Part shown: positions 1 to 13,000 of the stretch, piece by piece
Layout of the letters: every line of letters starts with the position of its first letter
Numbering within the stretch: position 1 is the first letter of the stretch
From: Coptis chinensis
Lineage: Eukaryota > Streptophyta > Magnoliopsida > Ranunculales > Ranunculaceae
Assembly (NCBI GenBank): GCA_015680905.1
Contig: CM027378.1
Coordinates: 57,933,501-57,997,500, forward strand
Direction of reading: 5' to 3'
Length of the DNA stretch: 64,000 bases
Made by a program: the position numbers and the translations under genes
The notes under the pieces: generated by a model
The model's input: the letters and a program-made list of their open reading frames with translations, nothing else
Databases searched by the model: none
Told to the model about the DNA's origin: nothing

Positions 1-701
1 TTACGATATCAACCCCAACCCAATTCGTGAAACGGATACAAAACTCAGGAAAGAAACATAGCATTATGCGACAAACTAAGACAGGTATAAGAGGGTACTT
101 ATGCCTCATACTATGGGCGCTTGCTGAACTTAACACTAAGGTCAGGGGAAGGTCATAGAGCATACGTCCCTCAGCTAGAGCAAGGAAGACGTCACAAGTG
201 GCGTCATTCATAGAAGAAAGACCCCATTCCCCTAAGATATTTAGCATGATAAAAAAATATAATAGTGCCCACGTTAAGGGACAAGCTACCAAGGGCTACG
301 TTATATTGCCCTTGGTCCTCTACACGGGAAATTCCTGTCCCATAGGTCTCATGCAAAAACTCATAGTTGTAGGTGTACATATTATCTATCAAATAGCCCC
401 ATGAGTTTTGGATTTCAGCAGGCATTGAAAGTCCAATAGCAAAGGCCAACAAGAACTTAGTTATGTCCATTGTTTCATCATCAATGGTGACAGAGAACAC
501 TTGTTCTCTATCCAGTCGATCAAAGAAGTTACAATGATCATAAAAATAAGCTGTAAGTGCATGAGAATATAATTCATCAGAACGTACCATTAGAAGCTGC
601 CATCCTGCCTGTATAATCAAGTAGCGGAACCAAGATCTATACGTGTCACTTGAGAACAAATCTTCGAAGGACATCTCCAGTATGATCTGAGGAGACTTCA
701 T
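1..701 (-). pseudogene. Accessory ORF3 of element A (plant retroelement aORF), broken
   Basis: The likely start is the Met codon at 701-699, aligned with the start of the intact homologue at 46846. Shared features include the FEDLF motif near the N terminus, a GW..LMVR..ELYS block, LLAFA.GL.MPAEIQ, and EDQGQYNVALGSLS. A frameshift near 240-290 moves the rest (NDATC..FLALA, then a block ending RIMLCFFPEFC) into another frame that runs to the window edge. The family resembles the 'putative plant transposon protein' domain found in plant retroelements (Pfam Transposase_32-like). That assignment is from memory of the family, and its biochemical role is unknown. It lies at the 3' side of element A, after the protease and tail. 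Confidence 0.7.
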
Positions 702-774
702 ATCAAACAAACACACTCTAGAACTCTTGGAAGTAACTGTGGAAGATCCCACAAATAAGAACTTGCGTTGTGAT

Positions 775-905
775 GAGGTAAAGGCGTGTGCGCGCTTCGG
801 ATAGCCTATAGAAAGGCACGGGCGCACTCTGGCTTGACAAGAGGCGTGCACGCTCTGAGTATAGGCACAATAAGGGGTGTGCGCGCTCTGTGTAAATAAA
901 GTGCT
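775..905 (-). repeat. GC-rich block upstream of ORF3 (element A)
   Basis: About 130 bases dense in GCGC, GCGTGC and CACGCC words within AT-rich DNA. It lies just 5' of the ORF3 start on the minus strand. Words such as GAGCGTGCACGCC and TGTCAAGC recur, slightly changed, in this element's own leader at 20431-20530. Confidence 0.6.
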
Positions 906-1676
906 ATGAAGTGAAAGTGAAAGGAAAAGTGAGAGGTGCAAAGTGAGAGGTGTGATGTTAAGTTGAGAGTGAACCCTGTATTTATAGAAGACTAGTTTCT
1001 AAGTTCCACAAGTTGCCCAAATAGTTAAGGCAACAAGATGGAAAAAGAAAATCCAAAATCCAAAATGGAAACAGACCAGATGCATACTCCAAAACCAAAC
1101 CAATAGCTTTTTGGTTGTAATTAAAATAGCAATCATCTAATTACTACTCCTTGAGGTTGCACCAAACAACACTAGCTAATTCTAGCGACACCAATTTAGC
1201 AACATACTCACATAAACCGATCATTATCAAGCAGGCAATAATATTTCAACAAAAAACATATGGATATGATTAGAGGCATTGCTAAAATAAATAAGTCCAC
1301 CCCCAAACAAGTTGGAAGGGTGGGATTCACGAGACAAAACATAGCATATACCAGAATTTAAAACAACTTCAAATATAAAATAACAAAGACATAATTCAAT
1401 ATTAACTACATAATTAACTAAACAATTCGGAATCAAAATCTACTAAAAACAGGGAAAACACTCTTAACACAACAATAATACAATAAAAACTAGCCACGAG
1501 ACGAGGAAGGGATAAGAATAGGAAGTTGAGTGATCAAGAATGGAAAGACGAAACACCCCACCCCCAAACAAATTTTTGAAAACATGGTTTAGAAAATTTG
1601 TTTTTAAAACGTAGGTATTTAAAGTCAGATTCCCGAGACTTACTAGACTAAAACATGTATTAACATGCAGTTTTCC
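906..1676 (-). other. Non-coding spacer of element A with two G-tract sites
   Basis: No supportable gene. On the minus strand it holds a PPT-like tract, TTGTTTGGGGGTGG, at about 1297-1312. A second one at about 1549-1600 is preceded by an inverted repeat (AAACAAATTTT ... AAAATTTGTTT) and followed by GGGGGTGGGGTG. Equivalent sites are in E1 at 46190-46207 and 44146-44190. Confidence 0.6.
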
Positions 1677-2200
1677 ATATATCAACAATCTAAAGAGTTG
1701 CGGGTCTATCCATAAATAATTAACATGGACGACACCACCAAATAGAATCAACCACCAAGATGTCCTATGACATGGCGTAGTAGAATGAGAGTGAATACTG
1801 ATGAATCTAGAACCTAACCAAGCATGCAATTTCTTCTGTTTTCTCCGACAAAAGGGTAGCCAAGTGAATGAATATGAAAAAATGGATGGTTGTGGAAGAT
1901 ATGTGGGATATGAAAAAGTTTTAGAAGGAATGAATGGACAAAATGAGAATGTGGGTTTAGCACAAAACTTATTGGTAGTGTGGGTTGGTATAATCACACA
2001 TCTAAAAATGAAAGGGTCGGGTAGCTTATCCTTGGTTATTATTTCCATATCAGAAGGGTTTAAAAAATCATGAAGCACAGGAGAAGTAAAAGGGTCAAGT
2101 GCAAACTTAAGATTTCTTTGAAAAGGTGGAGGGGGAATATTGGTGATGGAAGGTCAAAGCGTGACATTAGGATGTGATGTGGGTGAATGGATGTTGATAG
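1677..2200 (-). pseudogene. Conserved tail of the gag-protease polyprotein, element A
   Basis: On the minus strand a frame starts with PPFQRNLKFALDPF (about 2130-2090), continues through a variable Ser/Pro/aromatic-rich stretch, and ends in a hydrophobic segment with LILFGGV and YLWIDPQLFRLLIY (1677-1751). The same start and end blocks occur in E1 (43310-43780) and D (57800-58256), so this is a real family feature. Its function is not known. The hydrophobic stretch could be a membrane segment, but that is inference. A frameshift near 2080 separates the two blocks. Confidence 0.55.
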
Positions 2201-2240
2201 GGAGGGACTCGCGAGGTGGTAAAGAAGAGTTGCAAAAGAG

Positions 2241-3260
2241 TCAGAGGAAATCTTCCTCAATTTCATCTACGTCTAGGGAGTCATTGTCAAAGTCGGAATT
2301 CCCGAAGGAAAGGAATTGGTGCATTTGATTCTTAGGAAATGTGTTGTTGAAATAATCTTGAGCTAAGCTCTCGATCATGCTACCTTCTCCATCGATAGTC
2401 ATTCTGGGTAACTGTTTCATCATTTTGAAAACATTTACCTCAACAGAAAGATGGCCAAAAGACATGGACATCGAACCATCACGACAGTTTATGAGCGCAT
2501 TGGCAGTTGCCAAGAAGGGACGCCCTAAAATGATAGGAACAGAGTCGTTAACGACTTCTGTGTCTAGGATAACGAAGTCTGCTTGATAGTAAAAATCTTG
2601 AACTTTAACCAGCACATTTTCAACCACACCGTTAGGATACTTAATAGAACGATCAGCTAATTGCAACATTATTTTAGTTGGTTGCATCTCTTGTAGACCT
2701 ATTTGTTTATATAGATAATATGGGAGTAAGTTAACATTCGCCCCTAGGTCTAATAACGCAGTCGTCATGTGGGTATCCCCCAAGGTGCATTGTACAGTAG
2801 GACGACCAAGGTTCTTGTACTTAACGATTCCATTATGTTTAGATAGAGTTGAAAACTGTTTAGTTAAAAAGGCGTCTTTTGGTATATGTGTTTTCCGCCT
2901 AGTAGTGCACAACTCTTTTAGAAACTTAGCATGTTCTGGCAATTTTTTAATAGCGTCAAGAAAAGGTAGGTTTATCGTTAGATTTTTAAAAGCTTCTCTA
3001 ATCTCATCAAAATTTGTATCTTTGTGTAACATGACTAGTCTCTGGGGAAATGGTGGGCTCTCTCTATATTTAACATATGGATCAATAGGAGTACCTTGGC
3101 CGTTTTTCTCTTGGGTTGAGGTTTAACTAGTACCTTTATAGGAGTAGGATCACCAATTACTACTTCGGTATCTAGTAATATATCAGGTGTAAAGACCACA
3201 GGTGGGGTAACAACTGGCATAGTTACGACGTTATCAACCACTTTGCCAGAACGGAGAGTG
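2241..3260 (-). pseudogene. Aspartic protease domain of element A (Athila-type gag-pro)
   Basis: The main frame runs 3032-2241 (263 codons). It holds the retropepsin active-site block ALLDLGANVNLLP; DLGA is the usual Athila-lineage form of DTGA. Downstream are LQLADRSIKYPNGVVENVLVKV and the flap/C-terminal block VPIILGRPFLATANALINCRDG. Upstream, 3241-3035 encodes the gag-protease linker (VVDNVVTMPVVTPP) in a shifted frame, so a frameshift lies near 3033. The linker is cut at 3261 by the solo LTR and resumes at 4549. The protease would process Gag. No reverse transcriptase follows; the conserved tail does. Confidence 0.85.
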
Positions 3261-3265
3261 GTGAT

Positions 3266-4543
3266 TGATAGGGTTATATACTAAAAGCATTACTTTTGTA
3301 TTAACTCTAATTCTTTATATTTTGAATGAGAATCATATGGGCAAATGTTATGCATATTATATATGTTATTAGTTATATGCATGTGTCTAATACTTTATAT
3401 ATGTTGTAGATGATATGGTGTGTGTTGACACACAGAAGATCATATCATCAGTACCTTATAAAGTATAAGTAAACGTTCATAACCTAAATGGATTTGGACA
3501 AACCATTGGTATGGTTATAGTATAATCTGGTATTAGTCTATCTTGACTATAGGATTACACTAGTGCACTTTATGTGTATTGAATAGGACGAAGTGAGGTT
3601 GTTTTTCTTTATACTAACTATGTAAGAGAACAAACACCTCTGTTATTATGGATGCTTATCCTCTTAATCCGAATATAATAACGGGCACTTACGTGCATTG
3701 TACATTGCTTTAAATCATCAATGAGTGAGATTCATTTGTAAATCAACAAACTCGATGAATTGGGTAATGACATTGTATGTAAGGTGTGTTTTTGATTATA
3801 GAAGGAATCCGTGTCCCGCAAAAAGTCGGGCTGATGATGTCCCCTTGAGGAGCTCATAAGGATTGTCATGTAAACCATGTAAGTGGATTTGATCCGACAT
3901 GGCAATGAGGTTGAGTGGTATTACTCAAGGACATAAGAAGTTGATTAATGTAGTTGTCAGTAACTTGACTTAATCAACGGGCATTTGATATCTTAAACAC
4001 GGGGAGATCAATGAGCATATAATATGGAGCCCATAAATGCTGACATGTAATTTGGGATTAGGGCGGTAGTGCAACAATGGCCTTTAGTGGAATAAGCCAT
4101 TTGTTGACGGACTTGGGTCGTGTGTTCTGGGCGAACATGGGAAGCCCAAGCCCGTCAGGAGGCCCAACCCTAATTTCTCTTCATGGTCCCTGTTGTAGCC
4201 TATAAATAGAAACCTCTTTCTCTGACCGTTTTCTACACAAGAAAAATCAAAGTTTTGCTCAAGAAAAATAGATCCAAAATCGGTTCCATTTTTAAGAGTG
4301 ATAGAGGCCAAGTGAGAAAGGAAAGGTTGGTAGATCGTTGCCCACACAACATCCAATCTAAAAATAGGAATACAACAGAAGATCAAGAGGTTGATTCGGA
4401 TTCATAGCTATTGGATTCTCAGAGTTATCTTAGCCGATCTACAGGTAAATTTCTAACCAAACCGTGACACCCCTTATTCCGCTGCGCATGGGTGTTTCGC
4501 GGTTCGTAGTAAATCATTCGGCGAAACCATAACGGTTCCTACA
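3266..4543 (+). mobile_element. Solo LTR (1,278 bp) of an unrelated LTR retrotransposon, inserted in gag of element A
   Basis: The segment starts TGATAGGG, ends TTCCTACA, and is flanked by a 5-bp duplication, GTGAT, at 3261-3265 and 4544-4548. Element A gag homology reads straight through once the segment and one TSD copy are removed. There is no coding domain. A TATA-box-like TATAAATAGA at 4201-4210 supports plus orientation. The sequence is not related to the TGATAAG-type LTRs elsewhere in the window. The family is not identified. Confidence 0.85.
4201..4210 (+). promoter_or_regulatory. TATA box of the solo LTR
   Basis: TATAAATAGA sits about 340 bases before the LTR end, a normal position for an LTR core promoter with U5 downstream. 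Transcription is inferred, not shown. Confidence 0.5.
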
Positions 4544-4566
4544 GTGATGGCATTTAACTCACCTAT

Positions 4567-5110
4567 CACTATAATAGAAAGGCTCAATTGCAACGCCATC
4601 TGGTGTCGCTACAAGTACGAAAAAGCGCTGCCAATGATCAATGGCAATGCCAATGCGGGCGTCACAGAGGCGTTGCAAAAAATTGGGTCACAAAAGCTAA
4701 ATTAAGACGCAACAATTGGCGTCGCAAAAGCTTGAAGGCTATTGCAACGCCTTGTCCCATTGCTATTACTTTATTAGCGTTGCTAAAGTATTTTCCCAAA
4801 CTAAAATGATTTTTAAAATATTTAAACTATTTGCAGCGGTTGGCATTGCAAAAGGTTAGTTTTAGCTACACCTGCTAGCGTTGCAAAAGGGTTACTTTTA
4901 GTTGCACCCTCTGGCGTCCCAAAAGAAGCAAAACATTAGCGGTAAGGTCACAAAAGGTTTAAACCATTAGCTGCACCAAGGGCGTTGCCAAAGGTGTGCT
5001 TTTAGCTGCCCCCTGTTGGTGGTTTTAGCTGCACCAAATGTGTTGGTAATTCTTTAAACACATTTGCAACCCCTAATTCTTTTACAACGAGCTTGGCATT
5101 GTAAATGGGT
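4567..5110. repeat. Left terminal and subterminal repeats of CACTA 1
   Basis: At least a dozen variants of GCGTTGCAAAAG / GGCGTCGCAAAAG occur in both orientations. Such arrays are the binding sites of the TNPA-type protein in En/Spm elements. The small open frame across 4588-4809 is an accident of the repeat. Confidence 0.8.
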
Positions 5111-5724
5111 TTACTCATATATATAATAGGTATTACGCATTATTTTGAATTATTTCAATTTATATAAACCTGCCCAATACAATTTATGATTAAACTAAAA
5201 ATACTGATAAGATGTATTCATTCACAATAAATTATAGCAAAATATATTTCATTAATTAAGATCATCCAAAATCATTATTTGAGCATCCATACAATTAGTC
5301 TCTGCCAATATACTGAATTACAAAATCTTCAAAGCCATAAACTAAATAAGATTAGTTCCTCAAAAAATAAGATTTTGGCCAAATTCCCATAATCTGCCGA
5401 TTCGAACAACATCCACCCAAGTTTTCTTTATCGATATACCGCCAACCAATCGGCCAATCTGGTACAAGCAACAAATTGGAAAAGAAAAGAAACATTAGTA
5501 AGTATACTTATCCAAATTAAAAGAAGATTGAAGCGAAAATGCAAGTAAGCAATGCATGGGAAATATTTTTATGTGGTCAAACTAGGGTCCCATCAACAAC
5601 ATAGAGATGCATCACGCAAAGGAAGTAAGATTATTCCTGGAACAAACCAACTCAATAGGGAAGGGAAGGCTAAAAAAAAAAGTAAAGATCCTCCAGATTG
5701 ATATTTAGTTCCAGATCCCAAGTT
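5111..5724. other. AT-rich stretch in CACTA 1, nothing recognised
   Basis: No coding frame, RNA gene or repeat that I can support. Confidence 0.4.
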
Positions 5725-7400
5725 GACTACTACCCCTCTCCTTGCTAGCTCCCTTAAGCTCGAGTATCTCTAGCAATAATATCTTCAACAAAATCAGGGC
5801 AAGACAACTACTACAAGAGAGAATGCATCTGACAAAATCAGTGCACGACAACTACTATTGTTTCATTCCCTTCTACAAAATCAGGGCAAGACAGCTACTA
5901 CTGTTTCGTTCAGGGCAAGACAAAATCAGGGCAAAATCATTAGCTAGTCTGAAACTAGCACCCAATCACTTGGACAGGGGATGGTACAAGGTCGTGTACA
6001 GAAAACTGAGCATATGCAGGTCTAGAAGGGCAGCCAGGCAGTCAAAATCACTGATTATTCCTTTAAAATCAATGATACTGCCTATGCCAGAGGACTACTA
6101 CCGCTCTCCTTGCTAGCTCCCTTAAGCCCGAGTATCTCTAGCAATAATATCTTTAACAAAATCAGGGCAAGACAACTACGACAAAAGAGAATGCATCTGA
6201 CAAAATCAGGGCAAGACAACTACTATTGTTTCGTTCCCTTCTATAAAATCAGGGCAAGACAGCTACTACTGTTTCGTTCAGGGCAAGACAAAATCAGGGC
6301 AAAATCATTAGCTAGTTTGAAAAAAGAGCATCAGTACCTAGTCTGAAACTAGCACCCAATGACTTGGACAAGGGATGGTACAAGGTCGTGTACAGAAAAC
6401 TAAGCATATGCAGGTCTAGAAGTGCGGCCAGGCAGTCAAAATAACTGATCATTGCTTTAAAATCAATGATACTGCCTATGCCAGAGGACTACTACCCCTC
6501 TCCGTGCTAGCTCCCTTAAGCCCGAGTCTCTCTAGCAATAATATCTTTAACAAAATCAGGGCAAGACAACTATGACAAGAGAGAATGCATCTGACAAAAT
6601 TAGGGCAAGACAACTACTATTGTTTCGTTCCCTTCTACAAAATCAGGGCAAGACAACTACTATTGTTTTGTTCAGGGCAAGACAAAATCAGGGCAAAATC
6701 ATTAGCTAGTCTGAAAAAAGGGCATCAATACCTAGTCTGAAACTAGCACCCAATGACTTGGACAAGGGATGGTACAAGGTCGTGTATAGAAAACTAAGCA
6801 TATGTAGGTCTAGAAGGGCAGCCAGGCAGTCAAAATCACTGATCATTCCTTTAAAATCAATGATACTGCCTATGGCAAAATACTACCTATGCCAGAGGAC
6901 TAGTACCCCTCTCCTTGCTAGCTCCCTTAAGCCCGAGTATCTCTAGCAATAATATCTTTAACAAAATCAGGGCAAGACAACTACGACAAGAGAGAATGCA
7001 TCTGACAAAATCAGGGCAAGACAACTACTATTGTTTCATTCCCTTCTACAAAATCAGGGCAAGACAACTACTACTGTTTCGTTTAGGGCAAGACAAAATC
7101 AATCAGGGCAAGACAAAATCAGGGCAAAATCATTAGCTAGTCTGAAAAAAGAGCATCAGTACCTAGTTTGAAGCTAGCACCCAATAACTTGGACAAGGGA
7201 TGGTACGAGGTCGTGTACAGAAAATTGAGCATATGCAGGTCTAGAAGGGCGGCCAGGCAGTCAAAATCACTGATCATTCCTTTAAAATCAATGATATTGC
7301 CTATGCCAGAGGACTGCTCATATCAATGATACGTGGGCGCCTTTAAAATCAAAATCACTGAACATAGAGTCACCATCTCTCGATACTGCCTATGCCAGAG
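5725..7400. repeat. Four tandem copies of a 370-414 bp unit, plus a partial fifth
   Basis: Copies begin at 5725, 6093, 6487 and 6898 with GACTACTACCCCTCTCC or close variants. A partial copy follows from 7312. Each unit holds a shorter nested repeat built on AAAATCAGGGCAAGACAACTACTA. The first copy lacks a 26-base segment (GAGCATCAGTACCTAG region) present in the others. Small open frames in the array repeat with the unit and are not taken as genes. Confidence 0.9.
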
Positions 7401-8205
7401 GAATGCTCACATGTATCATGTATGGAGAAGTATTCTTTTATTTAGGGAACCAATGACAACACACTCTTAGCTTTTCAAGAAATAACATAAAGTCGGTCAT
7501 TTTGTTCGTGGGCCTCTACACAATTCACTGTGTCTGTGTGCATGAGGAATTCACTAAGCTACTTGCTGGCATTTCATATTAAAAAAAATTATGTAAACAA
7601 AGTCATCCAAACAGAAAATGTACTCTGATGGCTAATCCATATAGTTATATACAAACTTTATTACAACAATGTATCTAGATAGTGGGTGGGCATGCTTAAT
7701 TTGTATCATTTAACTAATATGGGACCACTGGTAATATATTTTGAAAGGGGCTTGAATTTGGTGACATGCATTGACCTCGCTATATATACAAATCTCCCCG
7801 ACACAAGTACATATGATCTCCACATTGCAATTGAGAGATTAGAAATTCAAGCCTCTACCACATAGTACTTAAGATTGATAAGCTAAAAAAATTCTATAAA
7901 TATTCATCAATTTATCCTCAGAGCCATTTTTTATTCACACCTTTACCACATACCACATAGTACCCTCGTAGTTTTTCACACCTCTACCACATACCACTCA
8001 AACAAATGAGCATGTAATTTGGCCCCTTATCCTACTGGTAAGTTATTTCTGGTGAGTGGAAGACAAATTACGAGGTAATACAGAAAAAATTTGAGGAAAA
8101 AGGATACACGTATAGTTCTCGCAGACTAGTATAAATGCAAACACAAAACATCTCAGAAGGAGTTACTCGATCAGGCATGCAACCAATCAATTTAATACAA
8201 ACAGC
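7401..8205. other. Spacer between the tandem array and the TNPA-like gene
   Basis: No gene is recognised. It contains short AT-rich runs and a TATATATA stretch near 7780, but no convincing promoter context. Confidence 0.4.
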
Positions 8206-9838
8206 TCATATGTACCATGAAGAACTAGCATTGACTTGCAACATCCAAGCCTCAAACCTAGCTTGATGGACGGCCATCTCCTCTATTTGACTTCTTTGAG
8301 ATATCATTTCAGCAGTGAGCTCCTCGTTACGCTTTTCAGCTTCCTCAGCCCTCCTCCTTTGCACTTCCTCCTCTAAATGAAGGGATGCCAACCTTCTAGA
8401 TGACTCTGGCAGGACCCCATGCCCAAGGCCATGGGAGTATCCAAACCTTACACCCAATACTATAATAAAAATTTCATCCTCAGTCTTTGGCTCAGCGCTT
8501 TCTACTTCAGACTCGGCTTTAAGTTGTCGCATTCGGTCCTATAAGTTTAAATTGGGCATAAATATATCGAACTATAAGTACACCATGGTAAAGCTAGGTA
8601 CAAGTAAATTTACTTACATAGTTTTGTTCAGCAATGAGACTAGTCCATCCCTTACTACTGCTAGAGTGGGTTCGACAATAGAATTCGATCTTTCCAATAG
8701 GTTCCTAAGTCTCAGAGTCACGCTGTAAAGATTTGAAAACATATCCCTTTATAATTTACTTCAAATAATATCAAACTGCGAAAAAGCAACCCAATGTATG
8801 TAAATAAAGAAAGTTACAGATTCCTCCAAGTATCCTAGGAATGACTTTGAACCACCACAATGGTTTGTTTTGAGCTTTTGCCGATTATTTGAATTTTGCT
8901 CACTAATTTTCTACAATAAAATGAATACAATATCGAAAGCAATGCCAACAAAAACATTAAATTGAACTCATTCAAAATCCAATAAATTAAGTACTCCCTA
9001 CATCATCCAAATAGAAAGACAGACCAAGCTAAAACATAAAATTACAACGAGTATGTAGTTTTTCTTTAAGAAGTCAACACAACCCTTAAGTATAATTCAA
9101 TACATAGCAGTTTCCTAATTAGCACAATAAAGTATATTACCTTGAAATCTTCTCTTCTAAACCAATCACAACATGCATTCCATTTTTCTTGTGCCAAGCC
9201 ACTATAAGGGTGTGATCGTGCGACTCCATCATTTCTGAAACTCCTATAATGCTTGTGAAGATTACACCTAAATCCTCTTAAACGTGCCCCTAATATTGCG
9301 TCCACAACGTACTTCATATGTGGAAGGTGCATATCCACATCCAATTTTTCCTAACAAGAAATGTAGTTTAAAGTTACATAAAATAATTATGGTATATCAT
9401 ATAGCTAAAACATAAAACTCCATTACTAGAATACGGTCACGTAATGGTTTTCTCACTTCCTCTCCCACTTTACTCCAATCATGGCTAGTAAGAGGACCGT
9501 GTCGACGCGCAACTAGGCCAATCTCCCTGACAAATTGAGCACTCCACTTCCCCATAGGTCTAGTATTACTTGGTTGAATTTCTATCCTCGGTTTCTGACC
9601 AGTAACGTCTTTGTAGTCTATGACTTTCTGATTCTCAGCCTTGCCTCTTTTCTTCTTAAATGGAGTTGTTAAATAAAAAAGTATGAGCTTTCACAACATT
9701 TTATTTGAACTAACCAATGAATTACACAAAATGATTAATTATAATCTTATCGACACTCGAACCATTCACCTCGTTAACCACAGACTGAGGTTGTGAAATA
9801 GATTGTGCCCTCGAGGGTCGATTTAGACCAGGTACCAT
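8206..9838 (-). pseudogene. TNPA-like protein (plant transposase Ptta/En/Spm family), multi-exon
   Basis: Exons read on the minus strand: a possible first exon starting at 9838 (MVPGLNRPSR); about 9651-9425 with GKWSAQFVREIGLVARRHG; about 9350-9141 with MKYVVDAILGARLRGFRC and SGLAQEKWNACCDWF; about 8910-8820 with NRQKLKTNHCGGSKSF, the family signature; about 8723-8622; and 8543-8206, ending in a coiled-coil-like Glu/Arg-rich segment (EEEVQRRRAEEAEKRNEEL). Splice sites such as TTGTTAG at the third exon fit. The exon at 8723-8622 has an in-frame TAG. In En/Spm the partner protein binds the subterminal repeats. It lies downstream of TNP2, as is typical. Confidence 0.8.
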
Positions 9839-10000
9839 AACTATAGAAACAGATATAGCATGAATATGAAAGAAAGAATTCATGAATGATAAAAATCAGG
9901 TTTAATATAGTATTTCTACTCAATGGAAAAACAAGATAAAATCTAAGATAAAGCTCTTCATTCAATAACAAAATGGATAATGAAGTTACTAAAAAAATAT

Positions 10001-13000
10001 TCAATCTACGTTTGTGTCATCATCACTCGATATGACAACTTCTTCCTCTGAACAATAATCTATTAATGTATCATCATCCTCTTCATCAGTTACCTCATCA
10101 ACAATGGTATTGTCATGAAGGCAACTTTCCATAGCAGTCACGACCTCACTGGCATCAACTTCATTTGGGTCCATATCGTCTCTATTTAGTTGTATAGGTG
10201 TTATAGGTTCATTTTGGATTCCGCTACTACTAGCTTCATATGTTTCATCATGTTGGACATTATCCAAATCCATCCCAGTATGCTCCTCCTGTTGATATGC
10301 CTCATCAGTGCCTCCTGCTTCAATCTCTTCTTCCCTCTCTAGAATATCAAACACATTTCTAGGCTTTGTCTTTTGCACAACTTGCCAACTACTACCCAAT
10401 TTGGTATCATCGACGTAAAAAACTTGACATGCTTGTCATCTTTATACCACGTCTTAGAGGTATTAATACTAGTGAAAAAACCATCCGTTTGTATCCCTAT
10501 CCTTCTATTACCAACATCATACCAATCACATCTGAAAAGATAAACTCTCTTCCCGAATAGATAACTGACTTCAAAAACATCGGTCAAAATACCGTAAAAG
10601 TCAGTCTCTTTTCCTTGTGTGTTCTCCTTTTATAGTAACACCACTATTTTGGGTTCGAAGATTTTTCTCTCGATCTTTGGTGTGAAACCTAATCCCATTA
10701 ACAATGCAACCACTATAATGTTTTACACGTGTATCAGGTCCACATGCCAATGAATACAATTCATCGGTAGCTTCAGGAAAGTTCTCATTGTGTAATATTT
10801 GCATCTGTTCATAAAAATGTACACCAAATTAGTAAAGCATAATTAGCATATTATTCCGGTTCATAACAATAACATTAAAATAAACAATACGAACACTTAC
10901 ACGTTTTTCAAACCAACTAGGAAACAACATTTCTTGTCTCTCAGGCAAGTTGCGTGAGCTTTCCATTTGAAGCTCTGTCATGTGTTGGCTACATGCATAT
11001 CAAACACATAAACTTAACAACTTAAAGTGGCTTAAAATGTATAAAACATAATTGATAAGTTAAATGCAGTAGAACTTACTCTAAATAAGTTGATAACTCC
11101 TCTGTATTATTCAACACATAGTAATGAGCCTTGTCTCGATCCTTTGGTTCGAGAATGATATTTGTATAAGCTCCAAATGGTCGAACATTCTGCATGAAAA
11201 CTTCAAATCCTGTCTTTTGATTCTCATTACCACCATCATAATTTCTTTCTTCACGATTGAACCGAGTTTCAATTCCTTGAAGATACATGGAGCAAAATGT
11301 GAGACATTCATTGTCAACATATGCTTCAAACAATTGAACAACCGAGGCGAGCCTTATTTCGAACGTATTGTTTTAGCGTGGGTAGATACCTGTTTACAAA
11401 TCACACATATATGATTAATGTATAATAAATATTTTAACTTTAAAATGCTAATTTCACATTAAATGAATTCCAAGTTGTATGCCTTACCTTTCAATAGGAT
11501 ACATCCACCTATACTCCTCCAAGTATCGCCTCACGCGACAAGTGGACAACCAAATGAACCATTACATCGAAAAATGCAGGAGGAAATATTTGGTCGAGCT
11601 TACAAAGTATAATTGCAATGTCTTTTTCCATCTTCTCAAGTACTTCCAATTTTAGCATCTTGCAACATAACTCTTTGAAGAACATGCCCAACTCAACCAA
11701 TGCAATGGCTACATCCTTTGACAAGAAACCACATATTGCAATCAGGAGAAGTTGTTGCAAGAGCACATGACAGTCATGACTTTTCATTCATGTTATCTTG
11801 CCATCTTTAGCATTTGCACATCGAGAAATGTTAGACGCATAGCCATCAGGAAACTTCACCGACTTCAGCCACTCGCAAAAATATTTTTTCTTTGAAGATG
11901 ACAATGTGTAACATGCCAGGGGTATTACAAACTTATCACCTCTTGGGATTAGATGCAACTCTTTTCTTATACCCAATGCGGCCAAATCTAATCGAGCTTT
12001 TATTGAATCTTTTGTTTTGCTATCTAGGTTTAGCAATGTCCCCACAACATTGTCACAAATGTTCTTCTCAACATGCATAACATCAAGGTTGTGTCGCAGT
12101 TTAACAGTGTCCCAATATGGTAACTGAAAAAATATGCTCTTCTTTGTCCAGTTCAACTCCATCTCGGTACGCTTTCTTTTTTTTTAGGCTTTCCAAATTT
12201 TTAAAGGGGTTCTACATAGTTCACTTGTGATAACAATTCATCCCTAGACAACTCTTTAGGTGGCAACCTGCTCTCCCTATTTCCATCAAATAATTGTTTG
12301 CCATGAGTTCTCCAAGCATGCCTTAACGGTAGAAAATGACGATTTGCCATATAACATAACTTTCGTCCATTCTTCAAATACATGGAAATTGTATCCTTGT
12401 TACAATTAGGGCAAGCTAGTTTTCCCTTGGTACTCCAACTAGATAAATTACCATATGCGGGAAAATCAATTATAGTCCATAACACTACAGCATGCAACTG
12501 AAATGTTTTATTTGCCACTGCATCATAAGTCTCTACCCCATCTTTCCACAACTCTTTAAGTTCATCAATCAAAGGTCGTAAATAAACATTGATATCATTC
12601 CCAGGTGATGAAGGTCCTGGAATGAGTAACGTCATGAAGGTGAACGGTTCTTTCATACACTTCCACGGTGGTAAATTATATGGTATCACCATTACAGGCC
12701 ACATACTGTATTGGCTACTCATATTGCCAAATGGGTTAAATCCATCAGTTGCAAGACCCAAGCGAACATTGCGAGGATCATTGGCAAACCACTCATGTTC
12801 CTTATCAAAATCGCCCCAAGCTTGAGAATCTACTGGGTGCCTGAGTACATTCTCCTCCCGATCATGTTTTTCTTTGTGCCATCTCATATCTGCAGCAGTA
12901 ACCCTCAACATAAACAACCTCTTGAGCCTTGGTTTAAGTGGGCAACACTTTTTGTGCTATTTTTTAGTCTTTCCTTCACAAACTTTATACCTTGGCTCCC

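Noticed and set aside
198-404. Plus-strand open frame of 68 codons
   Set aside because: It lies wholly opposite the ORF3 pseudogene and shows no family signature.
4588-4809. Plus-strand frame in the CACTA 1 left end
   Set aside because: Made of subterminal repeat motifs.
5725-7311. CRISPR-like array
   Set aside because: Units are contiguous 370-414 bp tandem copies with no spacer pattern, in plant transposon DNA.
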